From Dendrocalamus latiflorus (taxonomy: Eukaryota > Streptophyta > Magnoliopsida > Poales > Poaceae): a stretch of 64,000 nt of DNA. Made by a program: the position numbers and the translations under genes. Shown piece by piece: positions 52,587 to 64,000 of this stretch (position 1 is the stretch's first letter; every line of letters begins with the position of its first letter). The notes under the pieces are model-generated. The model had not been told where the DNA came from, made no database searches, and worked only from the letters and a program-made list of their open reading frames with translations. The stretch is from assembly GCA_017311315.1 (NCBI GenBank), contig CM029658.1:27514629-27578628 (forward strand), read 5' to 3'.

Positions 52587-54684
52587 ATGTCTCTTATTTT
52601 TGATGGGATTGACTATCCCTATTAAAAAAAACAAGGATGACAATGTACAACCAAGCTCGAGACCAAGCCGTTCGGAATAAAGTGTGAAGTCCCTTTGTTG
52701 TGTCTACTGATGACGTGTTCCTCAATGATGCCATGATAGTTGAGGTTGAGGCAAATGCTAAAACATGTAACTTATTGATCCAAGCCTAGGGAGAACTGAG
52801 TTCAATAGGGTGGCTCATCTTGTATTCGCACATGAGATATGGATGACCCTCTCAGATTACCATGAGGGCGCATTGGAAATCAAGAATGTGCATAAGACCC
52901 AATTCATGAAAGACTGCTAGAAGTTGGAGATGGAACCTAGTGAATCTATCGATTCCTTCTTTGGTAGATTCCATAAGATCTTGAGTGATCTGAAGTCTAT
53001 GGGAGTTACATATTCTGATGTCTATAATGCGGCTCATGCTCTTGGTACTCTTGACAAGAGTATGGGAAATGAAAACCACATCCATCAGAGATAAGACGGA
53101 CTTGGCAACTATGGCTATTGATAAGTTGTATTCACGGCTTAAGACTCATGAGATGGATGTCATAGCCAAGAAGTCCAAGATTCTATAGCCGATGGCTCTT
53201 GTGGCTGATCTCACCAAGTGTGGTTCTTCTTGTAGAATGCTTATTATGATTTTTTCTTGTTCACTTTTCAAGCCATACGCTATGAGAAACTTAGGAGCCT
53301 TCCCAAAGATGATTTAGCCCTCATCACTAGTTGATTAACATGTTCCTACCACAAAGCAAGATAGAGCAGGAGATATGGTCCAATCATTTGCTTGTGTACA
53401 GGGGAAGAGATGATCGTGGCAAGGACTACAACAAGAAGTCTCATCGATTTAATAAGCACGATGCCGCACTTAAGAGGGCTACTATGGCGGTGATGTCATC
53501 CTTTGCTGTTGAGATCATAGTGATGTTGATCCTTCAAGGGATGATGAGGAGCAGAAGAAGGAAAAGAAGACGGTAGTCGGCTTCACCAGCATGTGCTTCA
53601 TGGCTGCAAGTGAGGATGATCATGGTAGCAAGCACGATGAGAATGATCTTTACATTGAGTATGATGAGGTAGACCCATATAATGCACTCATGACTTGATA
53701 TGATAGAGTAGTGACTGATCACTTGAAGCAAGTTGTGGGCATAAAATGTGTCATGAAAAGAAATGGTAAGCTAAAATCTTAAAATGAGATCATGAATACT
53801 AAAATTGATAGGCTTAGATCTCTTATTCCTGATAATAATTGTTGTAGCTATTGTCTTACTTTGTATGCTGAAATTAAAAAATTGAGATCTTCTGGGTCAT
53901 CTTTGCTAGAACAATTAGAAAATACTAGAACTAAAATTATTGACATCACGTCTAGATCTACCTGCTTAGAAGCTGGTGACCTCCTTAGAGCTGGTGCATT
54001 GTCATGTCTTAATGGTGATGAATGGGAATAGAAACGTGCCATTCAAACTAAAAAATTGCTCCAATATAGTCCTGAATATTCATGCGCATATTGTGAGTTT
54101 AGAAAGGAAAAACTCAAAGAATTAACTAACAAGCTTAATTATGATAGAGCTGAATCTTGTGAAAATTTCCCTGAGCTCACTATTAAAATTGAAGTTCTCA
54201 CTAAAACTTTGCAAGACAAATGTGATAAAGAAAAGCTTGCTTCTGTTCATGCTTCAAAGAAAGTTGATTCTATTACTCCAACAGCTTATGAATTTTATGT
54301 TGAAATTGGATAAGATCTAGATGATATGCATGATGTTTTTAGAGTAAAATTTGATGAAAAGTTGCGTAGAATTAAGGATGTTTCTTGTATGTCTTGTGAG
54401 GTTTTGAAGCTAAGGAAAGATATCCTAGGGCAATTAAGTGCCAAGCCTGTCAGTCTTGTGACACTCTAGCTAATGAGAATAATTATTTGAAGAAAATTCA
54501 CGAGAAGTTCTCAAGTAGGAAAAATAACATAAACATGGATTAATCTAAGGTTAGCAAAGAACATAGAGGTTTAGGGTTTAACCACTATAAATATTTCAAG
54601 AATCATCCTCCTAAGATTATGAGAGTAGTTGACAGTGGTAAGATAGAGGTTGCCACTCTTGAGCTAGCCAAAATAGTGTTCAAC
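52587..54684 (+). pseudogene. Decayed copia-type gag
   Basis: From ATG at 52587 (MSLIFDGIDYPY), interrupted by many stops and shifts. Recognisable piece: EIWMTLSDYHEGALEIKNV, then SIDSFFGRFHKILSDLKSMG, matching the UBN2/copia gag pattern. Further downstream, frames near 53792-54310 encode lysine-rich, coiled-coil-like protein (LRSSGSSLLEQLENTRTKII; EKLKELTNKLNYDRAE) common in the spacer of rice copia-like elements. No protease, integrase or reverse transcriptase is seen, so the element is non-autonomous. Confidence 0.7.
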
Positions 54685-56603
54685 TGTCAGACCCGGATTT
54701 TTCAATCCAGAATCTACTGTGTTTACTACACTATTCCCTGGATTAGTAGATAGTGCGCACATGTACATTGCTGAATCACGTCATACATCGCATGAACATT
54801 AATAATATTACAGAATTAAAATGCACCATATCGGGTGAGAGTTTACAAAAGAGCCGATTAGGCCAAATGTCTTCATTACAAACAAGCAGCGGAAACAGAA
54901 GCAAAAGTAAGTCCATAACCACAGGCAAGCGACTAGAAGGGTAATGTGTGCAATATATATCACCGGGACTCCGATAATATACGTGCACACAAAGCCAAGG
55001 GTCAACTTGTCTATGGCTAAACAACGTAGCCTACGCCCTAGTTCCCTTCATTTGTCCTTCCTTCGATGGTAGGGGTATCATCATGGGCGTAATGATTCTG
55101 CGTCCCTGTTTCTAAGTTGGGTAATGCGAGTGTGAGCACAAATCCACCGTGCTCAGTGAGCCAACACACAGAATGCAATATTGAACATGCTCAGCTTATC
55201 AAAGGAAGGCTTGGGCTTATTTTTATTTTGCGTAGAGTGCTTTTGAATACAATTACTTGAAAATCCCTAGAACCTAGCTGTTTAAAATCCATGACTTGAG
55301 TTTGTGAAATATGACCAACTTATTATTGACACAGATTCCATCCACCATTACATGACATCTGCACTATATAGCATCTTTCAGCGTTATAGCCGCTTAACTT
55401 ACCACTGGGACGACACCCAGGACAACTCAAATTAGGGCTTTCCGTTGCCCTCCATATTTCTATTTTCCCATTCTCTAAATATTTTTAAATAGAACTATAT
55501 CTAGTTAAGTTCCCATGTCCGCCCTTAATCGTGGGCATGGCTATTCGAATAGTTTTGACTCTGCAGAGTTTGCACACTTTACTCACAAGAGACAGTTCAC
55601 TCGTTGCCCCACACGATTCCTTAGTCATGCGGTTGAGCAAACCATCACAGTAACCGTTCAAAGTACCTCGCCCCTCCCATCATCTCACCCTATGGGTTGC
55701 TCCTATTTGCGGTGGGTCCCATTCGTTGTGCGGGATGTTCCCCTCCTATGCGCCTAGCAGCTGGCTACCCATACTACTAGCGCGTCGCAGAAGAACTTCA
55801 CCCTCAAGCCTGCCACCCAGGCCGCCACTTGCGGGTGTCCCATTCAAGCCTGCCACCCAGGCTGCCACTTGCACTACTTCCATGTTGATGACTTTCAGGG
55901 TCTGGTAAATTTACTAAGCCAAGTTGTACTTTATAGGAGCGGCGCGTGGCAGGGAAGCGGCGACGGGACTCGACTCTGGGGCGGGTGATGATGAAACTCG
56001 CGGCGGCGTCAGAGAAGCAGTGCACGCGCGCACGGGAGAGAGAGGAAAGAAAAGGGGAGAGGAGGGAGAAGAGGCGCGGGTGGGGGGAGAGAAAGAGCGT
56101 GCGGGAGGTGCTCGGGTCTACTGCCAGAGAGGGGGACGCGCGGTGAGGGCGGGGCCACGCGCCAGAGAAAGGCGGCGCGGGTGAGCTGGGCCGGCCGGTG
56201 GGGAGAGGCGCGCGGGGGTTGGGCTGGGCTGGCTAGCCTGGTCTAACCCCCACTGTTTTTTTCTTTTTTTATCAGTTATTTTCTTATTTTTGCTTTCTCT
56301 ACCATATGCATATATATATATATATACTTATGTATATATATTTGCATATATATATATATTTACTGCCCTTGTAATTTTGTCCTTATACAATTTTTTGTAT
56401 TTTAATTCAAAGTTCTTCCTCCTTCCATGGATCATCTCTTTAAAGTTTATTTTCCTATTAATTGAACGTATTTGTTCCTCTCTTGTATTTCTTTATTTTT
56501 TTATTTTTGGGAACCCTAGCCAAATTTCTAATTTCAAATAAAACACACTGCAAAATAATTCAAAAGCTTCATATTTTTAAATTCCAATTTTTAGGATGTT
56601 ACA
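54685..56603 (+). mobile_element. Solo LTR nested in the copia-like element
   Basis: 1919 bp, starts TGTCAGACCCGGATTTTTC and ends TTTTTAGGATGTTACA, flanked by perfect 5-bp duplications TCAAC (54680-54684 and 56604-56608). The TGTCAGACC...TGTTACA ends are of the gypsy type. No internal sequence remains. Its 55920-56220 portion is GC-rich with purine-rich runs. After removing it, the host frame fragments on both sides become adjacent. Confidence 0.92.
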
Positions 56604-56808
56604 TCAACTTTGCTGGATTTACCCAAACCCCTTCTAACGACTTAGGTGCTTCTACTTCATCAGGTACAACCCCTTAAATGGTCAAATACCATTGCACCTA
56701 AGGACCTCATTTTAGATTTTATTGATCTTGGCATATGGTGGATTAAGACTAGATTGGTAGGTTGGATGCTGTACTATTAAGAGGGGTTATAACTACCGTT
56801 GAAACATG
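56604..56808 (+). mobile_element. Remaining internal region of the copia-like element
   Basis: Short stretch between the nested solo LTR and the 3' LTR; contains a remnant frame (NFAGFTQTPSNDLGASTSSG) continuing the interrupted spacer protein. Confidence 0.55.
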
Positions 56809-57177
56809 GTGGTCCAACTGGAGGTCATCAGGTGATTTAATCGACATGGTTGCTATGGTCAGACCGATCCCCTATTACCAAGAGGTTTTAAGTTGGTTCG
56901 TGGTAGTCTGACCAGTCGTTGGTTGGCGGTCAAACTGGCCTCCGGGAAATTGAATGAGTTGAGTTGGTTTCGGTTGTGTTAGTCAAGGCGTAAGTCCATG
57001 CAGGTGTTAGTTTTGATGGAAGTCTATGCATTATGGGAATCTTGACATGAGTGTCAAGTGGTACATGTTTGTATCAGTTTTGCTGATGAGAGTCAAGCGC
57101 ATATGACTTGTGCTCAGGGCGGTTGCTTATTCTTTGATGTGGAGGGCACTTGATGATTGTTGTAGTTGTAAGATTGA

Positions 57178-60100
57178 GGAGGCCGATTAGAGGAGGGTGA
57201 ATAAACAGTTTTAAAATTCCTTCAGCTAAAGCCAAGTTTATAATATGGAAGCGTAAATCAATTCAGTTTAGTACAAATAAGGCTTAAATCAACTAGTTTC
57301 ACCTAAGTACATCAACAACCTAAGTCTATGCCAAAAGTTTGCAATCCTAGGTTGACAAATAATTAATTTAATTCTATGAATGTAAATTGCTTGAATATAG
57401 ATTAAGCACAAGAGAACAAACCACAATGATACGGTTCCGTTTTACCGTGGTGTTCGAAGACTTGCCAATCTCCCTTAGTCCACGTTGAGGTAAACCCAAA
57501 CTAATTGAACCGGCTCCACAAATTAAACCTTCCACACCAAATCCACTAGTGGTAGCTTTTTTCACTCCGGGTAGGTGAGCTCCAACCTTTACAACACGTC
57601 GGATCTTCTCACAACCTTCTTTGAAAAGATCACCGCCCACGACACCTCCAATGCTGTCTAGGAGTCAGCAACCACCAAGAGTAACAAGTCAAGCCCCTTT
57701 CTTGACTCTCACCATGTGCAGAGAATACACAAGCTCAAGTAGATACAAACTCCACCTTTATATGCAACACATACAAAGTAGAGCCTTTCTCCTTGCTCAC
57801 AAGGTGCAACACATGCATATTGAAAGGAGAACCTCACTTTGGCTCAAGGGAATGAAATGGAGTGCCAAAGGTCTTACCCCAACCGACCACAAGGGAGTAT
57901 TTATACCCCACACAATGAAACTAGTCGTTGCAGACAAAAACCAGTAAATTCAATAGTATCGTTGTTATATGGTCGGTACTACTGCTCCCCTCATAATGGT
58001 CAGAAAACTAGCCGTTGCAGACTGGAATCGGTAGAACCGCTGACCATTGTCCGGTACTACGCGGTTGTACCGCTCGACATATGTAGAACTACCATTTTCC
58101 CGAGGAGGAGAAGACTCCCAAAAAGGTGTCTTTTTCAAAAAATGTACCGCTACACAGGCGGTCATAGCACAACTTTGCTCGTACCACTCACAAAGTGCCG
58201 GTAGTACCGTAGGCAGGTCAAACCACTTACACAGAGCCAGTACTACCGATCGTCGACCACATTGTCTGATTCGACTACACAAGTCTTCGACCATGTTGGT
58301 CTCCGACTACGCCAATCTTCGACCACATTGTCTGGCATGACCATACAGGTCTCCGACCGCACTAGTCTCCAACCATGCCATTCTTTGACCACGTTGTCTG
58401 GTTCTTCCATATAGGTCTCCAATCACACGGGTCTTCAACCACACCGATCTTTGACCACGTTGGTTTCGACTACACATGTTTCTGACCACGCTAATCTTTG
58501 ACCACTTTGGTTTCAACCATATTGGTTTTGACCACATTGGTTTTGACCATACCAACCACGTTGATCTTTGATCACATCAATCTTCGACCACACGGGTCTC
58601 CGACCACCACATTGATCTTTGACCATGTCAATCTTCGACCAGACAGGTTTTCGATCACCACGTGAATCTTTGACCATACAGGTCTTCGACCAACAATGAA
58701 TGCTGTAGTACTATGATACCAACGCCGATAATACCGCCCAATGGTAATACCGCTAGACACACAGCGATAGTTTCAATTTTCCTAAAAAGTATATATACTT
58801 CAACAAATTTTGCAAAACATATTTGCAAATTATAGTATCAGGCACACAAGAATCAAACTATGATTCCTACCAAGTTACAAAACACATTTGCACACTTTCA
58901 GAATTATAACACAAGGAATAGATACATAGACTCAATATGTTTGCAAAATACATTCGCAAACCTAAGTCACATGCTACAAAGATTATATATGAGTTTTAAC
59001 TATTTTCAAATATAACCCTCATACCACAAGAAGTAGAAAACATGGGCTTTAAATACTTGTAAAACATATTCGCAATATGTAGTCCCATGTTACAAGGATT
59101 CAATATATGAGCCTCAACTATTTGCAAAACATATTCGCAAAGAATAGTATCATCCCACGGAGAGCTAGGGCAAGTGAGATTTAACTAGCAACACATGATA
59201 AGACTCAAACTACTAGACAAGACTTCTCTTAATAGTACGCCAAGCTATACTAGCAATCTAGTCTTTCAATTAAGTACCAAGACTGGTAAACAACTAGGAA
59301 CACATCCTTAGCCCTATGTAGTTATACCTTTGTCTTGAGTATCCTCTTGAATCTTGATGATACACATCTTCACTTCAAGTCTGGGTCATTGTCTTGATAT
59401 GCATCAACCCATGATGCATCCTTCACTTGAACTCCATCAACACATGATGAGTCTTATCTTAACTTGAAGATCAACTCATGATCATCTCCTCTTGGGAATC
59501 TTGATCATCTTTCCTTTGGGATCTTAATCAACTCATAATCATCTACTCTTTTTTATGGCTTTCAACTCATGAAGCCATATTTCATCCCATATCTTGACTT
59601 GATGATCTTCAATACATGAAGTCATCCCAAGTTATCCTCATTTATGGAACATAATTTATTCATCCAATTCATGAAAAATGTTAGTCCACAAATCAATTGC
59701 TATCAATTACCAAAACTACACCATTAGCTCATAATAGAGGGAATAGATTTTACAATATTTCCGTTTTGGTAATTCGTGACAATCTCAATAAATAATAAGA
59801 TAGAAAATACTTTGCGAGTATACAACATATACACAATAATTGTATACTCTAAGATAAGCTTTCTACGCAATTAACTCATTTGAACAGAAGTGTTTGCCTT
59901 TGAGATTAATTGTTACTAAAGCTACATATCTGGTTGTCATTAATTATCCGATCATTAACACATAATAAGGGAATTAGATAATACAAGAATTAGATAATAA
60001 CCCGATTGCAAATGACTGAGTTTCAATCAATCAAGATTATATATAAACTACACAAGGTATATATATATTCAAAGGATATATTTCAAAGTAAAGATTCTTA

Positions 60101-60567
60101 ATATATGAAAAAAGGAACATGGATCAATATTAATGAAACCACAAAAATAGAGTGAACTCCCCTTAAATGTGTGTATACACGAATGTATAATTAAAAACAT
60201 ATGCACATATTTATTTTAGACTTTTAGTGGAGTTCAATCTATATTTTGGATCCGAGGAGTGCAATAAGATATAAGAATATGATGTTGAATGCATAGCTAT
60301 ATAATTTTCACCTTTATATCTAAATGATACTAGACATTGTAACACTTCAACAAACAAGTTAGTCTCATCTATAGATTTGTCATTTAGTCATATATTTGGG
60401 TGTGAAGAGTACAATAAAATATAAGAATAACATGTCAAATACATACCTCCATGATTTTCACATTTTCATCCAAATGAGACTAAGCAATATCATAATCAAT
60501 AAACAAGTTAGTCTCATATATAGATTTGTCATTATCACTAAAACCAACTTAATGGAGTTTGAACTTA
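57178..60567 (-). mobile_element. LTR-derived insertion inside the 3' LTR
   Basis: About 3.4 kb with no coding capacity that splits the 3' LTR. Near its left edge the minus strand reads TATTCACCCTCCTCTAATCGG, a typical LTR 3' end, so it lies in minus orientation and is probably a solo or truncated LTR. It holds GTACTACCGC-type words (57960-58260) and a minisatellite. Junctions are blurred by small deletions; no target duplication confirmed. Confidence 0.55.
58240..58690. repeat. Degenerate minisatellite (CTTTGACCACG words)
   Basis: About 20 variable units of 18-25 bases alternating TTCGACCACATTG / GTCTCCGACCAC / ATCTTTGACCACG. Minus-strand translation gives a low-complexity series of VWSKP- and RGQR-type residues, not a gene. 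Confidence 0.88.
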
Positions 60568-62049
60568 TAGCGGTCAACGACAAGACTGATGCTAGGAGAG
60601 GTGCCCTGAGGCCATAGAGGGTTGCGTAAGTTCGGGTAGAACATCATCGCAAAGTGGAGAATCATGAGAGAAAGATAAGTATCGTGATGTGGCATGTGCA
60701 TGCATGTGGTGTGCTATTGGAATCGGGCATTTTAAGTGAGGACAGTCCTCAAAGTAGGCGTATAATTTTAGCAGCAAGTCATTAGGTATCACACACTATG
60801 TTGTAGTGGTTGCTTTGAGGAGAAGAACCTGAAAGGCCGGTGGATGGCAATTGAGGAAATTGTTCGATACTGGGTAGAGAGGTGACAAAACTACGACGAT
60901 GGCTTTAGTGGTTTAGGTCATGTCTTAGAGGATAGGGTGTCTTATCGGGCTATGGGAGCTATTTGGGAGACATACTTTGAAAAACATGCGTGTGTGTGAA
61001 TGTAAAATCGATTTGTGTGTGGGTTATTATGTTTTCCTATTTATAAATGGTTGTATCCACTAAGTGTGGGCTTGTTGTTAAGGTTTGGTGGGAGGTGAGT
61101 CTCCACTATATAAGCCCTTGTATGTATTAAGAGAGATGGGTCTCTTATGCGGTTGGATAGAGAGGTTAAGGTTTTCTTGTGTTGAAAACTTTGTATGTGT
61201 GCTCTAGGTTTAGAGCTCTGTCGTTCATATGGGAGTGACTGTAAAATATTACTCTCAAAGTGAAATGAATATCCAAATGTCGTCCAAGTGAATTGTGCGA
61301 TAGATTTCTCCTTATGCTTTTGATTTGATTTGTTTTATTATTTGGATTTCATCTCCTTTTGACCTCTCTTGGTGGCAAGGACCTGTAAGAGGTAGAGCTA
61401 TATCTTGAAGATTAGATTCCATCCATCGAGGTACTTTCTATGGAATGGTCTTGCGATTGCCCAGTTTTGCTCAAGAAAGGGTTGATTCTGGGATTTTGAT
61501 TTTGGGGGTGTTTTGGCTTGAGTTTGTGTTGTGATCTAGTTTGCTATAATATGCGAGAAACCATCCAAGGTCATCTAGACCATCAAAAACTCACGAGTAA
61601 GAGCAGATTGAGATTTATCTCTTTTACCCGATTTTGGTGCAATTTTTCTTATTTTGGATAAAGTTCGGGACTTTGGCATTGATTTTCACGATGTCTGATT
61701 GGAATAAGTTTCTGACATGCTAGAAAGGATTTGTTCTAAGTTTTATTCTGTTTGGATTAGTGATTTAAGAGTTAACATTTTTCTTGTTTATATACCATGC
61801 TGACTTTTGTTTATGTTCGGCGAGCGGTCAGATTGATGTGATCTAAGCAGTCAAATCGCTCTCAGATCATTGGGACTTGCGGTAAAATCGGTTGAGCGGT
61901 CCGATTGCCCCTAAGCCATCGGTCTGACCGGTGGGACTATTTGTCTTGGGTATCATTGTGTCCTTTGGCTCTTGTCTTTGGTGTAACATGTGAATTTGTG
62001 TTTTCTTTTGCATCATGTTACTAATACCAAAAAGAAGATTTTAAGAGGT

Positions 62050-64000
62050 TGTTGAAAAGCCCTGAAAAATTCAAAATAAAAATTTCCAATTTTTGCTGCA
62101 TTTTTGAGTAAATTTTGAAAACTTTCCTTTTCGGGAAAGTTTTGTCGGGAATACGCTTTCCTTTCTCGGCCTTTCCGCTTTTTCTTCCCGTTGGCGCCCG
62201 TCTTCCCTTTCCGCCTCCCTTTTCTCTCGCGCGCCCGCGCCCGCGTCTCCCGCTGGCGCCGCCTCTTCTTCCGCCTTCCCCGTCGCCCAGCGCCTCCCTC
62301 CGCTCCCCTCAGCCGCAAGCGCCCGGCTCCCTCCCCGCCTTCACCTCGCGCACGCGCGTGCGCTGCGCGCTGCGCCCGTGGGCGCGCCTGCGCCCGCGCT
62401 CGTCCCCGCGCCGCCCCGGCCTTCCTCGCGCCTCCGCCGCTCCGACAGCCTCCGGGTCCGGAGGAGTGGCCACCCTCGCGCCACGTCGCCCGCCTTCACG
62501 CCGGCCCCACCTGACAGCCGCCGCCTCCTCCCTCTCTCTCTCGCGCGGACGCGCCCTCGCCCCTGCGCCGCTACCTGCTCCCGTCGCGTCGCCACTCCCC
62601 GCACAGCGCCTCGCGTCACCCCGCCCCCTCCACTGTGCGGGATTAAACGCCCTTGACGGCCCCGTCACCTCCCTGTCGGCCGGAGCCCCGCCGCTGGCTT
62701 CTCCCCGAAGAAACCCCCTCCCCTCCGCGCGGGTATAAAGCCCCCTCCCCCTGCCATTTCGCTTCCTTTGCTTTCCGAGCTCCCCAAACACCACCATTCC
62801 CCTCCCCACCCTCCAGAGCCTCTCCCGGAGCCTCCGATTGGAGCCCCGCCGCCTACAGCTCCGCCTCCGCCGTTCCCTGCGCCGGTGGCCCCCGGGAACC
62901 AATCTCCCCATCCCCTCCCCCATTTCTAAATTGCATTCGTCTGGAGCACCTTCACCCACCCCTATTTACTTTGCCATTCTCCTCTGGCCAGGTGAAGCCC
63001 TGTGGAGCGCCGCCGTCGAAGTCCACCGCCGGCCGCAACCACCTCTCCGTGGCCAGCTCTCCTCGGCACTCCCCAGCTCACACCGCCGCCGCGAATGTGA
63101 GCCCCCTCCTCCGTAGATGGTGTAATCCCGGCCGATTGGCCCCTCTCGCCGCCGGTGACCCTCTCCACCGCAAGATGGCCGAACCACCCCCTTCTCCCTC
63201 CCTCTCTCCCCTTTGGTCCCCGCAAATGCTAACTACCCGAAATGGGTTCCCCGCAGTCCCCTCTACCCGCCGGTACCCTCGGTGATCACCGACGAGCCCT
63301 CCAGCGCCCAGGCCGCCGTCGCCACCGTGACCCCGCCGCGCGGTCACTGTAGCGGCTGGAGGTAGACGACGACGGACGTGGACCCTCCTTCGCCGTCGGA
63401 TCTTACCCCCACCTTCCAACCTCAGCTGTTGGATCTCCCCGTACCGTTTCACCCGCCCCTTTGAATCTCAGCCATCCGATCTCCCCGCCTCCCCATCTCG
63501 TCCGTTCGCCCCGCGTCGCCCCGCTGCCGTCCGCCCCGAGCCACGCGTCGGCCATCCGAGCCGTGCGGGCGCAGCGCTGGCGGGCCGCCTCCCTTCGGCC
63601 CATCCCCCTCTCCCGCGCGCGCGCACGCGCGAACAGGCCGCGCTGGCCTTCGGCCGCGCGGGCCGCTTTCCCGGCCGGGCTGCACTGTCGCGCCGGGCCG
63701 GCCCACTACTGTTCATACCGATTTTCAGTGATTTTCCAATTTCCAATATTCCAGAAAACTCAAATAAATCCCAGAAAATCACAGAAAATCCCAAAAATTC
63801 CCAAATTTCACCACATTGCTCCAAATATTATTCCAGACCCTCTGGTGAAGTCCATTTCCATAATTTCATCCCAGATAAATTCCTAAAATTCCATTTGGGG
63901 TGTTTATGCAATTTATTTCTTTTTAATTAGATTATTTTGCCTCGCTTGATTAGTCTCAAGCTGGATTTAATTTATTTTAATTGTTTGCGTTAGTGTCGGA
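62050..64000 (+). mobile_element. LTR of a third element, running off the right edge
   Basis: Begins TGTTGAAAAGCCCTG immediately after the truncated 3' LTR, with GAGGT as a possible target duplication (62045-62049; partner outside the window). An AT-rich start and end enclose a strongly GC-rich block (62160-63720). GGGTATAAAGCCCC at 62730-62743 looks like its promoter TATA box. Long overlapping open frames in the GC-rich block on both strands are compositional, with no domain recognised. The LTR exceeds 1.9 kb. Confidence 0.65.

Larger units (their letters stand above)
56809..62049 (+). repeat. 3' LTR of the copia-like element, split by an insertion
   Basis: 56890-57175 and 60568-62040 together align by eye with the 5' LTR (50740-52470): for example GTCCATG...TTATTCTTTGATGTGGAGGGC, then GCCATAGAGGGTTG, and GGTTTTCTTGTGTTGAAAAC. 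The first 340 bases or so of the LTR are missing. The final bases are cut at 62049 by the next element. The two LTRs differ at many positions, so the insertion is old. Confidence 0.75.

Noticed and set aside
62115..63886. Many long GC-rich frames on both strands
   Set aside because: Low-complexity Pro/Arg/Ala frames in an LTR; frames overlap on both strands, with no start context, splice logic or family match.

Overview
The window is nuclear DNA of a grass, most likely a rice relative (Oryza or another Oryzeae). The evidence is four ordinary plant genes with plant-type introns, GC-rich first coding exons typical of grasses, a very high density of Stowaway, Tourist and hAT MITEs, and nested LTR retrotransposons, one of them with an Angela/RIRE1-like LTR boundary. 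The species assignment is inference; no database search was possible. I see no bacterial, viral or CRISPR features.

Layout. (1) 1-6.3 kb: 5' three-fifths or so of an ILKAP-like protein phosphatase 2C gene on the minus strand, running off the left edge. Its introns hold a Stowaway MITE and a small LTR element of the TRIM type, and its first coding exon carries an exact in-frame 132-bp duplication that includes the start codon. (2) 6.3-14.6 kb: gene-free, MITE-rich, with one SINE-like element. (3) 14.7-20.6 kb: plus-strand gene for a CID/PAM2 RNA-binding protein with two RRMs; its 3.3-kb third intron holds a solo LTR and a 716-bp fold-back element with a 10-bp target duplication. (4) 21.9-24.9 kb: minus-strand UBC13-type E2 ubiquitin-conjugating enzyme, eight coding exons, 153 aa. 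(5) 25.7-30.4 kb: a 4.6-kb element with TIRs of about 315 bp carrying a decayed plant mobile domain (PMD) gene; its ends match those of the fold-back element in item 3, so the two belong to one family. (6) 30.6-38.5 kb: LTR-type fragments, including a decayed gypsy-associated (Transposase_28-like) ORF behind a 65-bp tandem array, then a polypurine tract and an LTR. (7) 40.6-45.9 kb: minus-strand plant-type phosphoenolpyruvate carboxylase, ten coding exons, 969 aa, with C3-type residues and a 61-fold AC repeat just inside intron 1. (8) 46-50.3 kb: gene-free flank with small duplications and MITEs. (9) 50.3-64 kb: a nested retrotransposon complex: a non-autonomous copia-like element with a decayed gag, invaded by a solo LTR with perfect 5-bp duplications, a second LTR-derived insertion, and a third element that begins at 62,050 and leaves the window.

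How the genes relate. The four genes (PP2C signalling phosphatase, poly(A)-binding-protein partner, K63-ubiquitin E2, anaplerotic carboxylase) have separate cellular jobs; I see no operon-like or cluster logic. I built every exon model by reading splice sites and checking reading-frame continuity; the CID, UBC13 and PEPC models close exactly to whole-codon totals. The most unusual biology is the PMD-bearing fold-back family and its TIRs, which are dense with short GTCGC/GCGAC palindromes, one copy lying as a long hairpin inside a transcribed intron.
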